Shown here in pieces: positions 19,147 through 29,871 of a DNA stretch of 64,000 nucleotides (the stretch's first letter is position 1; each line of letters opens with the position of its first letter). This DNA comes from Streptomyces sp. NBC_00443. Lineage in GTDB: Bacteria; Actinomycetota; Actinomycetes; Streptomycetales; Streptomycetaceae. The stretch spans positions 2,790,001-2,854,000 of the forward strand of contig NZ_CP107917.1 in NCBI RefSeq assembly GCF_036014175.1. Direction: 5' to 3'. The notes beneath the pieces were generated by a model. The model worked only from the letters and a program-made list of their open reading frames with translations, ran no database searches and was not told the origin of the DNA. A program made the translations under genes and the position numbers.

Positions 19147-21093
19147 CTAGACGAAGAGCATCAGAGCGACCCCCAGTAGTACGGCGATCACGACGAGGCT
19201 GCTGCCGATGAAGCAGCCCGGGTTGTTCATCAGGTCGGAGATCCGTGCCGTGACGGTGAGCGGCGCCGGCGAGAAGGCGGATGGCTGTACGGGTTCCGGG
19301 GGCGCCAGGGGCACCGTCGTGGGACGGGGCAGGGCGGGTGCGGGCGGCGGCCCCTCGCTGCGGCTCATGGCATCGCGCAGGAGCTGGCTCCACAGCACCG
19401 GAGGCAGGTCCGGGATCTTGCCGTTCGCCGGTTCGATGATGCTCTGCCGGAGCCAGTTGCCCGTGGTGGGGTGGGGGTCCCGGCTCATGCGGTACAGCAG
19501 TTCCTGCAGATCGCGCAGATAGCGTTCGTCGCGGGCCAGCGGGGCGACGGCCCAGGTGAAGAGGTCGGCCGAGAGGTCGATCATGGCCTTCCTCGACGGG
19601 TGTTCCCCGTTCGCCGTCTGCGGGGTGAAGTACAGGTTTCTTTGCAGCACCTCGGCGCACAGCTCGTGTCGCAGGTCCGGGTGCCGCACGTCGACACGGT
19701 CCGGCCTGCCCAGCTCGTTCAGCAGCAGTTCCACCGAGTCCCGCGGCAGTTGCCCGGAACGCAGTTCGCCGAGGAGCACCTCGTCGGCCCGCGTGCGCAG
19801 GTCCGCCATCAGGACGCTGCGCCGGCTCCCGTCCCCGCGCCGGTACTCGCGCAGGTCCCGGCGCAGGGCGGGGGGTGCCGACGGTGGAGCGGGTGCGAGT
19901 GCCGGGCTCGCATACGGTTTTCCGTACGGTTCCGGAGGGGGCTCGGTGTACGGCTCCGGGCGGGGCTGCGCGTACGGCTCGGCGTAAGCGTCCGCGTAGT
20001 GCTCGGCGTAAGCCTCCGCGTAGTGCTCGGCGTACGGGTCCGGGTAAGGCGCTGCGTACGGCTCCGGGGCGACGGTGGCCCGGCCGGCGGCCGGTGTCGC
20101 GGGCCTCGCGGGGTCCCGATCCCGATCCGGATCCCGCGTTCGCCTCGCTTCCCGATCCCGATCCGGCTCCTGCTCGCGCTCCTCCCCCAGGATTCTCCAG
20201 AGCCGGTCACGGCGTCGTTCCCAGTCCAGGGCCGCGCCGTCGGGGAGTTCCTCGACGAGCTGCGGTACGCCGGGAGCCGCCTCCCGGTGCGCGAGGAGGT
20301 AGTCCACCAGCCGGGCCGCCGCCTTGTGTTCGAAGCGTGGCTTGCCGTGCGGGCGGCCCATGACCCTGGCGAGCGGGCCGGAGCCGCCCGTGTCCGGCTC
20401 CCAGCGCGGGACGGCCATCAGCCGCAGCGCGTGGGTGTCGACGGAGTCGCAGGTGGCGAACGTCCACTCCTGCCCCGGCCAGCGCCCGAACAGCAGGTAG
20501 AGCCCGAGATAGACCAGCGGTACGGCGTCCCGGTCCGGCCAGTCGCGCGGGGTCTCCTCCTCCAGGAGCAGCGACACCCGCTGCGTGGGATCGCGCAGCA
20601 ACTCCGCGGTGGTGAGGATCAGCGCGTGCGCGACCTTCGGCAGCCGCTCCAGCATCTCCGGCAGCCGCTTGTGGGCGAGGTCGTCGAGTCTCGCGGGGTC
20701 GATCTCGGGCAGGCGACCCGATGCCTGCTCGGCCTTCTCCTGCTTGCGCCCGCCGCGGTACGCCAGCCCCAGGCACTCCCGGACCCCGAGGGTGCCGCGG
20801 TCGCCGATGAGGACATGGCTGACCGTGCTGGGCCGGCCGCCCCGGTCGGTGGTGGGCCAGCGCTGGACGAGCAGGACGTCACCGTCGCGGGACACGGTGC
20901 GCACGACGCTGGGCCGCGCCGCCGCCGCGCCGGACACCCACAGCAACGGGCCCAGTTCCCGGCCGAGTTCCTCGGCGCGCTCGGGTTCGCAGGAGTGTGC
21001 GACGGCGTTCATGCCGGTGCCCTGGCGGCCGTGGTTGCCGTCCCAGCGGAAGACGGCCTGGTGCACCGGGCCCCGGCCCTGGAAGTCGCTCAC
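19147..21093 (-). CDS. GTPase-associated protein 1 (GAP1)-like protein with C-terminal membrane helix
   Basis: 648-residue protein. The N-terminal ~300 residues (VFRWDGNHGRQGTGMNAVAHS, then GDVLLVQRWPTTDRGGRPSTVSHVLIG) match, as I recall, the GAP1-N/GAP1-M domains described as partners of DO-type GTPases in bacterial conflict gene clusters. A linker of about 300-400 is low-complexity with Pro-Tyr repeats (AEPYAQPRPEPYTEPPPEPY). The region of about 430-590 is helical (GELRSGQLPRDSVELLLNEL). It ends with one transmembrane helix (CFIGSSLVVIAVLLGVALML), so it is membrane-anchored with the bulk cytoplasmic. The GTG start overlaps the GTPase stop (GTGA). Last gene of the run. Confidence 0.75.
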   Translation of the reverse strand: MSDFQGRGPVHQAVFRWDGNHGRQGTGMNAVAHSCEPERAEELGRELGPLLWVSGAAAARPSVVRTVSRDGDVLLVQRWPTTDRGGRPSTVSHVLIGDRGTLGVRECLGLAYRGGRKQEKAEQASGRLPEIDPARLDDLAHKRLPEMLERLPKVAHALILTTAELLRDPTQRVSLLLEEETPRDWPDRDAVPLVYLGLYLLFGRWPGQEWTFATCDSVDTHALRLMAVPRWEPDTGGSGPLARVMGRPHGKPRFEHKAAARLVDYLLAHREAAPGVPQLVEELPDGAALDWERRRDRLWRILGEEREQEPDRDREARRTRDPDRDRDPARPATPAAGRATVAPEPYAAPYPDPYAEHYAEAYAEHYADAYAEPYAQPRPEPYTEPPPEPYGKPYASPALAPAPPSAPPALRRDLREYRRGDGSRRSVLMADLRTRADEVLLGELRSGQLPRDSVELLLNELGRPDRVDVRHPDLRHELCAEVLQRNLYFTPQTANGEHPSRKAMIDLSADLFTWAVAPLARDERYLRDLQELLYRMSRDPHPTTGNWLRQSIIEPANGKIPDLPPVLWSQLLRDAMSRSEGPPPAPALPRPTTVPLAPPEPVQPSAFSPAPLTVTARISDLMNNPGCFIGSSLVVIAVLLGVALMLFV

Positions 21094-23239
21094 CGATGTT
21101 CCCCTCCCTCGGATCCCTCGGGCTCCTCGGGCCCTTCAGACCTCTCGAATCCTGCGGACGTCGCCTCGAATCTCCCGGCTTCGTCCCACGGCACCGCCTC
21201 CAGCGCGGGCGCCTCGCCCACGGCCAACGCCTCGGCGCCGCCAGGCACCTGGATCAGCCCGTGCATCGCCAGCAGCGCGACGAGCGGCTCCAGCACCCGC
21301 CGGGGCCCCGCGCCCGCCGGATAGCGGCCCTGGTCCTCCTGGCCGCCGGTGGCGGAGGCGACGTGCAGGGTGCAGCGGCGGATCGCGTCGAAGGGACGCA
21401 GCCACGCCTGGCCGGCGTGCCGGCGCAGCAGCCCGTGCACGTCCCGGCTCTCCTCACGCATCAGTTCCGGGTCGAGGGAGGTGGCCGGCGGGCGGTTCAG
21501 CCATCGGTCGACGGGCGACTGGAACCTGAGGAGGTCGGCCTTGCCGAGCACCATCGCGGCCGGCACGTCCACGTACGGGCCGTTCTTGGGCAGCCGGTCC
21601 AGGACGGTGCCGAAGGCGAGGTCGCCGTCCCGGTTCACCTCGACTCCCCAGCGTTCCCTGGCGTGGTCCAGCTGCGGCAGCGGAAGGGCCAGCGCCGGGT
21701 CGACGACGAAGACCAGGGCGTCGACGCCCAGCAGGAACCGCAGCGCCGCGTCGGTGCGTACGAGGTCCTCGCCACCGAGGTCGAAGAAGGCAACCGGGCG
21801 CACCTGCCCGCGGGCGTCGGTGATCAGCAGGGACTCCACGAAGCGGGCGAAGTCGTCCAGGCCGAGCGCGGCCGTGTGGTCGAGGACCTTGCCGTTGCGC
21901 AACGGCTGAACCCGTTCCCGTACGAACCGGGCGTGCTGCTCCGGGTTGACGGACTGCCACTTCAGGCCGTACGGCTCCAGCCCGCCGTCGGTGATGGCCG
22001 CGATCATCTGGGTCAGCAGATGGCTCTTGCCGGTGGAGGACTGGCCGACCATCGCGACGGTCAGCGGGCGACCGTACGTCATATAGGGCACCGGGATGAA
22101 GTGCTCGGGGAAGTCCGGGTCCGCCGTGCACTTCTGGACGGCGCCGCGCATGATGTCGGTCCGCCGCACGGGGCTGGTGATGCCCGCGAGATCCAGCGGC
22201 TGGTACTGCATGCGGCTGTCGGTGACGAACAGCTTGGCGAGGTCGAGCTGGATGGTCTCCAGGCAGTACGGGCACAGCACTTCGCCGTCGCCACGCACCG
22301 CGCCCTCGCTCCGCCCGGCCGGTGCCCCGCGCTTGAGGCGCAGCGCCTCCTCGAACGCCTCGTGGTGCGGGCGCGTCTCGTCGGGCGGCACCGCGAGCCG
22401 GACGCGGCGGGCGGCGCCCGGCTTCACCAGGTCGAGCACTTGGGCGGGCGTCGGCCGGTCGGCCGCCCGCGGCGCGAAGGCGTCCCGCAAGGTCCGGTCG
22501 AGCCTGCGGTGTTCGGCGAGGTCGGGGGCGTCCGGTCGGCCGGTCCGGGCCGTCCGGTCACCAGCTGGTAGAGCACCTGGGCCGCGCTCCACACCGCGTC
22601 CCGGGAGTCGGCCGGCCCCTCGCCCCGTCGCTGCTCCGGCGCGCAGAACGGTGTCCGGCCCCACGGGCGCCTGGGCCGCCCGGTCCGGGTCACCGACTCC
22701 AGCCCCCACAGCTGCACCTTGGCGCCGTCCCAGCGCACGGAGTTGGGGGAGATGTCACGCGGCACCAGCCCCTGGCCCTCCAGCAGGCACAGGGCCAGCA
22801 TCAGATCCCTGGTGAAGACGTCCTGGTCGGTCGCGGACATCACGTGGATCCGTGCGACGGGGGTGCCGCGCGGCGGGTCGTACAGCAGGAACGGCTCGGC
22901 CGTGTCCAGCTCGTAGCCGACGATCCTCGGGAAGAGCGCCGCGAACTCCGTGTCGCCCAGCAGTTGTTGCAGGTGGAGGGCGGTGCCGGCCTCCGTGTCC
23001 AGCAGGGCGCGCGCTGCGGGGTTCGCCGCGTCCTTGGCGCTCAGGCGCACCTGCACGCACTGCTGTCGCTCGTCGTCGAGCCTCGCCTTGCGGATCAGCT
23101 GGGGCAGCGGCCGGTCGCGGCGGACCTCCCGGCCCACGCGGACCGGGGTGACCCGGCGCCGCCCCGAGGGCACGGTGAACGCGAGCTTGTCCGGCGGCGG
23201 ACCGCCCGGTCCCTGCGGGGGATACGGGATGCTGCTCAC
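21090..23239 (-). CDS. pseudokinase - Cys motif - DO-GTPase2-like fusion (frameshifted in this sequence)
   Basis: Inferred 716-residue protein, split by one missing base at the C5 run (plus-strand G5, 22524-22528). Upstream reading: a protein-kinase-like domain with GLVPRDISPNSVRWDG (HRD replaced by PRD, DFG replaced by a W-G-L segment, and no clear ATP lysine), so a pseudokinase. It reads through PPDLAEHRRLDRTLRDAF into the downstream frame, which has the kinase C-lobe end (RAADRPTPAQVLDLV). Then come CPYCLETI and a GTPase with GQSSTGKSHLL (G1), FFDLGGEDL (G3), and VLGKADL (G4). The GTPase stop overlaps the GAP1 start. Without correction the two halves would be separate ORFs at 22424-23239 and 21090-22709. 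Confidence 0.8.
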
Positions 23240-23309
23240 CGGCGGTCCTTTCGTTCGTACATGAGCACCGGGGTGTGCGGGTGCACCCGGGCGGGGTGCG
23301 GAAGACGGG

Positions 23310-26077
23310 TCACCAGGGGTCGCCGTCCGTGTCGGGCCAGTCGTACGACTCCGTCCGGTCGTGGGAACCGGTCCGCTCGTGGCGGTTCACCGGCTCGGCC
23401 CGGTCGGTGCGGTCGGTGCGGTCGGACCGGTCATAGGGGTTCACCGGCTCGTCCCGGTCGTACGCGTTCGTCGTGCCGTACGTCGCCGGCGCGTCGTCCG
23501 TGTCCAGTACCGCGTCGCTGTCGGTCCCGTCGGGCTCGGCGCCGTGCCGGGGGCGGACGGTGTGCACCACGCCGATGCGCAGCGGGGTGAGCCGTACCAG
23601 GCCGGCGTAGCGTCCCGAGGACGTCCACAGGACCTCGTCCGGGTGGACCGAGCCGCTCGAACGCCAGGCCTTCTCGACCTCGTCGCGTACGGCCCTGGGG
23701 GCGAACCTGAGCCACACCGCGGCCGCAGGATCGCGGCTGAGCAGTGCGCCCTGTTCGGGCGAGGACAGCTGCACGACGGCCTGCCGGTCGGCCTCGGCGC
23801 CGACCAGGTCGGCCGGTCCGTGCGGGTCGGTGCCGAGGAGGCCGGCCGAGGTGGCGCGGACGCGGCGGGCGGCGGCGAACGGAGGCGGGGCCAGAACGCC
23901 GTTGTGCTGGAGGTGATGACGGGCCGTCGACAGCAGTGCGCGGACCCGTTCCTCGGTGCGCCGGACGGCGAGGGTGCCGGCCTGGCCGCGTTCGACGGCA
24001 CCCCAGTAGGGCTTCATCGCCTCCAGGGCCGCGTCCGTCAGATCGGCCGACAGGGTGGCGACCAGCTCGGGCCCGCCCTCCCCGCTCTCCCGGTCCAGCC
24101 AGCGCGGAACCCCCTTGGAGCGGTCCCTCGACGGGGCGGCGTGACTCCGCTCCGGACCCGTCTCGTTCCCCTTCTCCTGCGCGGGCTCCTCCCACGACGG
24201 ACCGTCGTCCCAGGCGTACACGCTCGCCCAGTCGCTCTCACCGTCGTCGGACCCGGCACCGGCGTCGTCCGGTCCGAGGTCCAGGTCGTCGGAGAGCCAG
24301 TCGTCGTCGGCAGGTGTGCGGGCGCCGGGTACGTCGAAGCCGCCGGGCACCCCGGCCGCCGCGAGCCGCGCCGGCTCGGGCACCGCCTCGGCCTGAGCCG
24401 CTGCCGCCGTCGCCCGCAGCATGCCGGCGACGGAACGGGCGGCGTCGGCGCAGTACAGGCGCTCCCCGACGGCCCAGTGCTCCCGGACCGCCTCGGCCAG
24501 CAGGGCGTCGAGCCCGTCAAGTGCCCGGCGCAGTACGGCAGTTGTCTGGCCCGGCGCCCAGTCGGCGGCCGCCGCCCGCCAGAGCCGGCGTACCGTCTCC
24601 AGCGCGACGCCGAGGGCCAGCAGCAGCCCGATCGTGCCGAGCCAGACCGGGGTTCGGTGGCGTACGACACCCCGGCCCCGACCGCCGCGCCGCCGATCGC
24701 CGCGACCCTGGGGGCGACGGCCCAGCGGCCGGGGCGTCCCGCACCGCGCAGCCGGGCCGCCCCGAGCATCGCCATGCCGACGAACAGCAGCGGCACGACG
24801 ACTGCCAGGGCGAGCCACGGCCCCCACCACAGCGCACCGAGCAGGCCCGCCCAGGCCGCCGCCAACGGCCCGGCCACCGGGAGGCCGGCGGCCGCGGCGG
24901 CCGCCGTCCCCGTCTGCCGGGCCACCGCCTCGGCGGAGTACGGGGCGAGCCTCGGCAGCAGCGCCGTACCCGGCAGTGGCTCGGCGCGCCCGGCCAGGCC
25001 GGTGAAACGCTGCGCCACCGACCGCAGGGCGAGCCCCTGGCCCAGCAGTTTCTGGGCGAACTCCTTCAGCCCCTCGCCGATCCGCTCGCCCATGCCCTCG
25101 GCCGACGGCACCCGCAGTCCGAGGGCCGCGAGCCGGGTCGCCGACTCGGCGGCGGACGTTGCCGTGCCGCCGCCGCGCAGGGCTGTGGTGACGAGATCCC
25201 GGTAGTTGTCCAGTGCCTGGCGTGCCTGGTCGACGTCCGCCTCGAAGGCCTCCCGGCGCGAGGCGCGCAGCAGCCCGGGCAGGGTCCGCAGCCCGGCCAG
25301 CGCGTCCTCGGCGTGGTCGAGGGCGTCTACGCAGGCGCGGTGGGCATCGTCCGCCACTCCGCCGGGCTCCCGGTGTCCCAGGTCCTGGCCGCCCCTGCCC
25401 ACCACCAGGCGGCGCAGCGGCTCCGGCAGGTCGGCGCCGGAGGAGGCGGTCAGCAGGACGTCCGGGTCGAGTTCGGTGTCCTCACCGGCGAACCGGGTGA
25501 GCGCGTCGCGCCATGCCCGGTCGCGCACCTCCGGCGGCAGGTCCTGCTCCAGCAGCCGTACGCCGGGCGCGGCGACGGCCTCGGGCAGCGACTGGATGCC
25601 GTGCAGCACGCTGAGGTAGACGTCCGGGACCGACAGCACGTCGACCAGAGCCGCCAGCGCGTCCGGGTCGTCGGCCGCGGGCTGCTCCAGCGCGGTGCGG
25701 GCGGAGCGCAGATCGCCGGCCCACAGCAGCGCACTGCCGGGCGCCCGCAGCACCGAGGGGCGCAGCAGCCGGCGGTCGGGCTGGAAGCCGCCTTCCTCGC
25801 CCGCGAACGAGCCCGGCGCGCTGCCGACCAGCAGCACCAGGAGCCTGACCTCGCCCACGGCCCGGTAGCCGGTGACGAGTTCGTACTGCGGCCGGTGATC
25901 GGTCAGCCCGGCCGGGCTGTCGACCACCAGGAACAGCGGATCGTCGGGTTCGGGCAGCCCGGCCCGGCCCAACTCCTGGGCGACCCTGGCCCGCAGCGCC
26001 GACGGGCTGTGCAGTGCGGCCGCCCCGGCCCGCAGGTCGAGATGGATGACGGCACCGAAGTCCTGCGGCACGCTCAC
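23310..26077 (-). CDS. unrecognised large membrane protein of the conflict operon (frameshifted in this sequence)
   Basis: Inferred 922-residue protein; I do not recognise a family. The N-terminal ~360 residues are cytoplasmic and start MSVPQDFGAVIHLDL. Hydrophobic helices occur at about 390-440 (AGLLGALWWGPWLALAVVVP) and about 476-495 (PVWLGTIGLLLALGVALETV). The C-terminal part has conserved-looking stretches (APRAVRDEVEKAWRSSG, VVHTVRPRHG) and an acidic Asp/Arg-rich tail (DRSDRTDRTDRAEPVNRHE). The frame breaks after VSYATEP at a plus-strand G4 run (24649-24652): one added base joins it to PVWLGTIG. The GTG start overlaps the tubulin-like gene stop (GTGA). It probably forms a membrane platform for the neighbouring proteins. 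Confidence 0.65.
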
Positions 26078-29000
26078 AGCACGTCACCGTCCCAGGAGCC
26101 GCCGCGCCGGGCGGAGTCGTCGTCCCACGGCGCCGGAGGCAGGTCGTCACGGTCCCGGGCAGTGGTCCGGGAGCCGTACTCCTCACCACGCTCGCGCCGC
26201 CGGGCGCCCGGTCCGTCACGGTCCTCGTCGTCCCGCCGGTCGTCGCCGCCGGTCTCGTCGAAGTCGCCGCGTGCGCCGCGACGACCCCCGCCGCCGCCCC
26301 CGCCCCCGTCACCGTCACCGTCACCGTCACCGTCACCGTCACCGTCACGAGGCTCACCCCAGAAGTCCCGCTCCTCGCCCGGTTCTTCACGACGGCGCCC
26401 GCTGCCGGGCCGGTCGTAGTCGTCGTAGCCCTCATGACGGCTGTCGCCGCGTTCACCGCCGTACGGCCCGTCCTGGTCGCCGTACCGGCCCCCACCCCGC
26501 GAGCCCCGCGCGTCGGCGTTCTCATCCCGGTCGCCCTGATCGCGTCGATGGGTGCCGAGGGAGTCGAAGGAGTCGACCGGGGCGGTGCCGAAGTCGTCGT
26601 CCTGGGGACGGCGGCGGGGTTCCGCGAGGCCGTCCGGGGTGCGGGGGCGGGTCGAGGTGCCGCCTCGGACGTGTTCCAGCAGGGTGCGCAGGGTCGGCTG
26701 GACGGCACGCTGGTCGCCGAACTCGGTGTCCAGGGCGGCCGGGAGGGTCTCCGCCCAGAACTCCCACAGCGGCCGCACCCAGCCCTCGACCCGCTCGCCG
26801 CCCTGTTCGCGGCGGTCCGCGAGCAGCTCCAGCTGGCGCGGGGCGATCTTCTCCACGAGGTCGGTGAAGAGGGGGTGCGGTTCGCTGCCGGTCCGGGCGA
26901 GGCCCGACGGCTGGGCCCCCATCAGCTCACGGCAGTAGTCCTCGACGGTCCGCTCGTCGTCGAGGACCGTCCAGCGTTCGTACGCGCGCAGCAGTTCGGC
27001 CCAGCTGGACACACCGCCGGGGTAGTCCCCGAGCCGCAGCCGCACGCCGGGGACCTGGGCGCCCTTCTCGGGGAACAGCCGCAGCCGTACCCGCTCCGGC
27101 GACGCGGGGTCGCCGTCCACCACGTCGACCTGGCCGTTCCACATGCAGCACAGCAGCCGGTGCATGATGACGCGCCGGTCCTCCTCGCTGCTCACCATCC
27201 AGCTGTCCCGGAAGCCGAGCCGCTGCCGCCACCGCAGGACGTCCTGGGCCTGCTCGGAGTCCTTCGCGCGGGCCCACTGGCGCAGCACCTTGCGGGCCTC
27301 GGGCACCTGGGTGAGGCTCATCTCGCTGCGGAAGAGGACCACGGTGACGGAGTCGCTCTCCACGCCCCGGTACTCCACGGAGTTCTTCGCGTCCGTGGGC
27401 AGCCGCAGTGTCTTGCCAAGGTATTCCTGCACCTCTTCCACGGCCTGCACCCGCGGATGGGTCACCAGCACCCGCAGCAGGCCTGTGCCTTCCGGGGTGA
27501 ACCCGACCGGCAGCAATCCGGCGAGCTTGCGGCCGAAGAGGTCGAGGGCCTCCTTGCTGACCTGTTCGGTGGCGTCCGCGTCGCCCGCCGCGGCGGCCAG
27601 CAGCATGCCCATCGACGGCAGCAGCGGCCGCTCCTCCAGGTGCGCGCCGCTCTCGGCGAACAGCCGGGCGATCCGGGCCTCCAGCTGCCCCTTGACCCGC
27701 GCAACCGAGCCCTCCGGGTCGCGCCGGCTGAGCGTGTGGACCTGACGCCAGGTGTCGCCGTCGACCAGCTTGAGCAGCAGCGCGGCCTCGTCGTCGTTCT
27801 CCCGCAGCCCCTCGCGGCGGATCAACCGGGTGACGACGTCCTCGTAGAAGTGGTTCAGGGTGCGCTGCGGCGGCAGCAGATACGAGATCCCGGTGCGGTC
27901 CTCGTACAGTTCGCGGCCCTTCTGCTCGGCGGTCTTGCGCTCCTGGTCGCTGTGCGTGCGGAAGGCGTTCACCAGGCGCACGATGTCGGCGCCGGCCGCG
28001 TCCGCGTGGGGCTGCCAGTGCTGTTGCTGCTCCCGCCAGGCCTCGTGCCACACCGTGCGGCAGCGCCACTGGTACCAGGCGTCCTGTTCCTGGATGGCCG
28101 CCTGGACGTCGTCGTCACCCCAGCGGGCCGGTGCCAGACCGCCCAACTGGCCCTTGATCCGGGGGATCTTGGGCGGCTGCTCCTTCACGCCGGGCGGGCG
28201 CTGCGGGGTGCGGGCGCGGTTGTCCAGCATGCCGAGGAAGCCGAGCCGGGCGATCGGCTCGTCGCTATCGGGGACGCCCCTGACGACGCGTTCGGCGAGG
28301 AAGGGGTCCACGCTCTGCAGCAGTTTGTCGATGGCGGGGCGCGGCGCGAACCGGTCGGCCATGGCGGTGGCCGCGCGGTCGGCCTCGGCCCGCAGGTCGG
28401 ACAGCAGCCGCTGCATGTCCGCGACGCGCTCGCCCAGCGCCTGCTCGATGTTCTTGCCGCCGCGGGGCAGCGGATCGGGCTCGGGCACCGGCAACTGCCT
28501 TCGCTCCCAGAGCTCTTCGAGGTGGGAGTCGGCGAACAGCTCCCGGATCATCGGCACCGCCCCGTCCCGCAGGGCGGCCCGTGGCCGCGCCACGAGGTCG
28601 GTGACCGCGAGCCGCAGCAGCCGCCCGGCCACCAGATCGGCGAGCTGGTCCATCGGCGCGGTCATGGACGCCACCAGGCTGGTGGAGACGCCCTGCCGGC
28701 CGATGCCGGTCGGGGACACGGCGCTGCGCTGCACGCCCCGGTTGATGAAGCTCGCGGCGAAGGTCGTGAAGTCGTCGTCGGAGGCCTGCTTGCGGCCCTG
28801 CGCGCGGCCGTCGCCCAGTTCGGTGCCGATCAGCGACATCACCAGGGAGACGATGGAGCGGCGCAGGTCGTCGGCGCGGATGCCGGCGGTCGGGCTGAAC
28901 AGGAACGCCGTGGGCAGGATGCCGGTGCGCAGCCGGATCGGCATCATGCCCGGGTAGCGGATGCCGAGGCCGACCTCGTGGTCGAGATCGCCGATCTCGG

Positions 29001-29802
29001 CGCCCTCCGACGGCGCGTTCTGCGTGTCGACCAGCCGGAACAGGTCGACCAGCGCGCGGGCCGCGTTGAGTTCGGCCTCTCTTCCGCCACCGGTGGCGGC
29101 GGAGAACGACGAGGGCATCACGACCAGCGGGTAGATCTTCACGCCGTCGAAGCGGCGCATCTGGAAGGCGTGGTTGATCAGGTGCAGATAGTCCAGGAAG
29201 ATCCCGGCGCCGGTGCCGCCGGCCACCGAGAAGGCCACGAAGACGTCGCAGCCGTTGACCTTGCCGCCGCCGAGCTCGCTCAGCTCGCCCGCCGCCCTGG
29301 CCATCGAGTCGATCGCCTGCAGCAGCGGCTCCAGGACGGGGGCCAGGCTGTGCCTCAGGGTGGCGAACAGGGCGGCGCGGCCGACAGTGGGCAGCTGGCC
29401 CGCGCCCGCGTGCAGCGGGGTGACCTTCGGTTCGTCGATGCGCGGCGGCAGCCAGTCGCCGACCTCGTCGCGCAGAACGGCCCGGAGCATCTTGGTGACT
29501 TCGGGTGAGGCGTCGAAGTTCGGCAGCAGGTTGTGGGTGGCCCGGGAGGTCCGGGCGTACGCCGCCCGCAGGGACTGGTCCACATTGAACTGCGGCAGCC
29601 GGTGCAGGTCGCTCTCGCTGTAGTCCGCGTACACGAACTGCAGGCAGTCGGGCAGTTGGAAGGGGGCGTGGCCGCTCTGCCGGCTCAGCGCCATGCCGTC
29701 GGGGCCGCACAGTTCGGCGCGCAGTCTGCGTTCCAGTTCGGCGCCGACCAGTCCCCCGGTGCCGCCCAGGCCGACGAAGAGCATCGGCTGGAAGATCTTC
29801 AT
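26074..29802 (-). CDS. tubulin-like GTPase (Tubulin_2 type)
   Basis: 1242-residue protein whose first ~450 residues form a tubulin/FtsZ-like GTPase domain. The early nucleotide loop is FVGLGGTGGLVG (residues about 10-20), and the signature loop is SVAGGTGAGIFLDYL (about 190-200), equivalent to the FtsZ/tubulin GGGTGSG loop. PF13809-type proteins are bacterial tubulin-like proteins of unknown role. The long central region is helical with no recognised fold. The C-terminal ~180 residues are low-complexity and acidic-basic, including a (GDGDGDG) run encoded by seven GTCACC units. Cytoplasmic. The ATG start is at the operon boundary, 70 bases after the vWA gene, and the stop overlaps the next gene. 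Confidence 0.82.
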   Translation of the reverse strand: MKIFQPMLFVGLGGTGGLVGAELERRLRAELCGPDGMALSRQSGHAPFQLPDCLQFVYADYSESDLHRLPQFNVDQSLRAAYARTSRATHNLLPNFDASPEVTKMLRAVLRDEVGDWLPPRIDEPKVTPLHAGAGQLPTVGRAALFATLRHSLAPVLEPLLQAIDSMARAAGELSELGGGKVNGCDVFVAFSVAGGTGAGIFLDYLHLINHAFQMRRFDGVKIYPLVVMPSSFSAATGGGREAELNAARALVDLFRLVDTQNAPSEGAEIGDLDHEVGLGIRYPGMMPIRLRTGILPTAFLFSPTAGIRADDLRRSIVSLVMSLIGTELGDGRAQGRKQASDDDFTTFAASFINRGVQRSAVSPTGIGRQGVSTSLVASMTAPMDQLADLVAGRLLRLAVTDLVARPRAALRDGAVPMIRELFADSHLEELWERRQLPVPEPDPLPRGGKNIEQALGERVADMQRLLSDLRAEADRAATAMADRFAPRPAIDKLLQSVDPFLAERVVRGVPDSDEPIARLGFLGMLDNRARTPQRPPGVKEQPPKIPRIKGQLGGLAPARWGDDDVQAAIQEQDAWYQWRCRTVWHEAWREQQQHWQPHADAAGADIVRLVNAFRTHSDQERKTAEQKGRELYEDRTGISYLLPPQRTLNHFYEDVVTRLIRREGLRENDDEAALLLKLVDGDTWRQVHTLSRRDPEGSVARVKGQLEARIARLFAESGAHLEERPLLPSMGMLLAAAAGDADATEQVSKEALDLFGRKLAGLLPVGFTPEGTGLLRVLVTHPRVQAVEEVQEYLGKTLRLPTDAKNSVEYRGVESDSVTVVLFRSEMSLTQVPEARKVLRQWARAKDSEQAQDVLRWRQRLGFRDSWMVSSEEDRRVIMHRLLCCMWNGQVDVVDGDPASPERVRLRLFPEKGAQVPGVRLRLGDYPGGVSSWAELLRAYERWTVLDDERTVEDYCRELMGAQPSGLARTGSEPHPLFTDLVEKIAPRQLELLADRREQGGERVEGWVRPLWEFWAETLPAALDTEFGDQRAVQPTLRTLLEHVRGGTSTRPRTPDGLAEPRRRPQDDDFGTAPVDSFDSLGTHRRDQGDRDENADARGSRGGGRYGDQDGPYGGERGDSRHEGYDDYDRPGSGRRREEPGEERDFWGEPRDGDGDGDGDGDGDGGGGGGGGRRGARGDFDETGGDDRRDDEDRDGPGARRRERGEEYGSRTTARDRDDLPPAPWDDDSARRGGSWDGDVL
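26308..26349. repeat. hexanucleotide tandem repeat in the tubulin-like gene
   Basis: About seven copies of GTCACC (plus strand), encoding alternating Gly-Asp on the minus strand. Unit length 6 preserves the reading frame, so copy-number change would lengthen or shorten a flexible tail without breaking the gene. Confidence 0.85.
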
Positions 29803-29871
29803 GGGTTTCCTCCCCGCTCTACGGCCGACGCGGCCGCAGGTTCGTGCTGGGTACGTCCGTGGATGTGCGGG

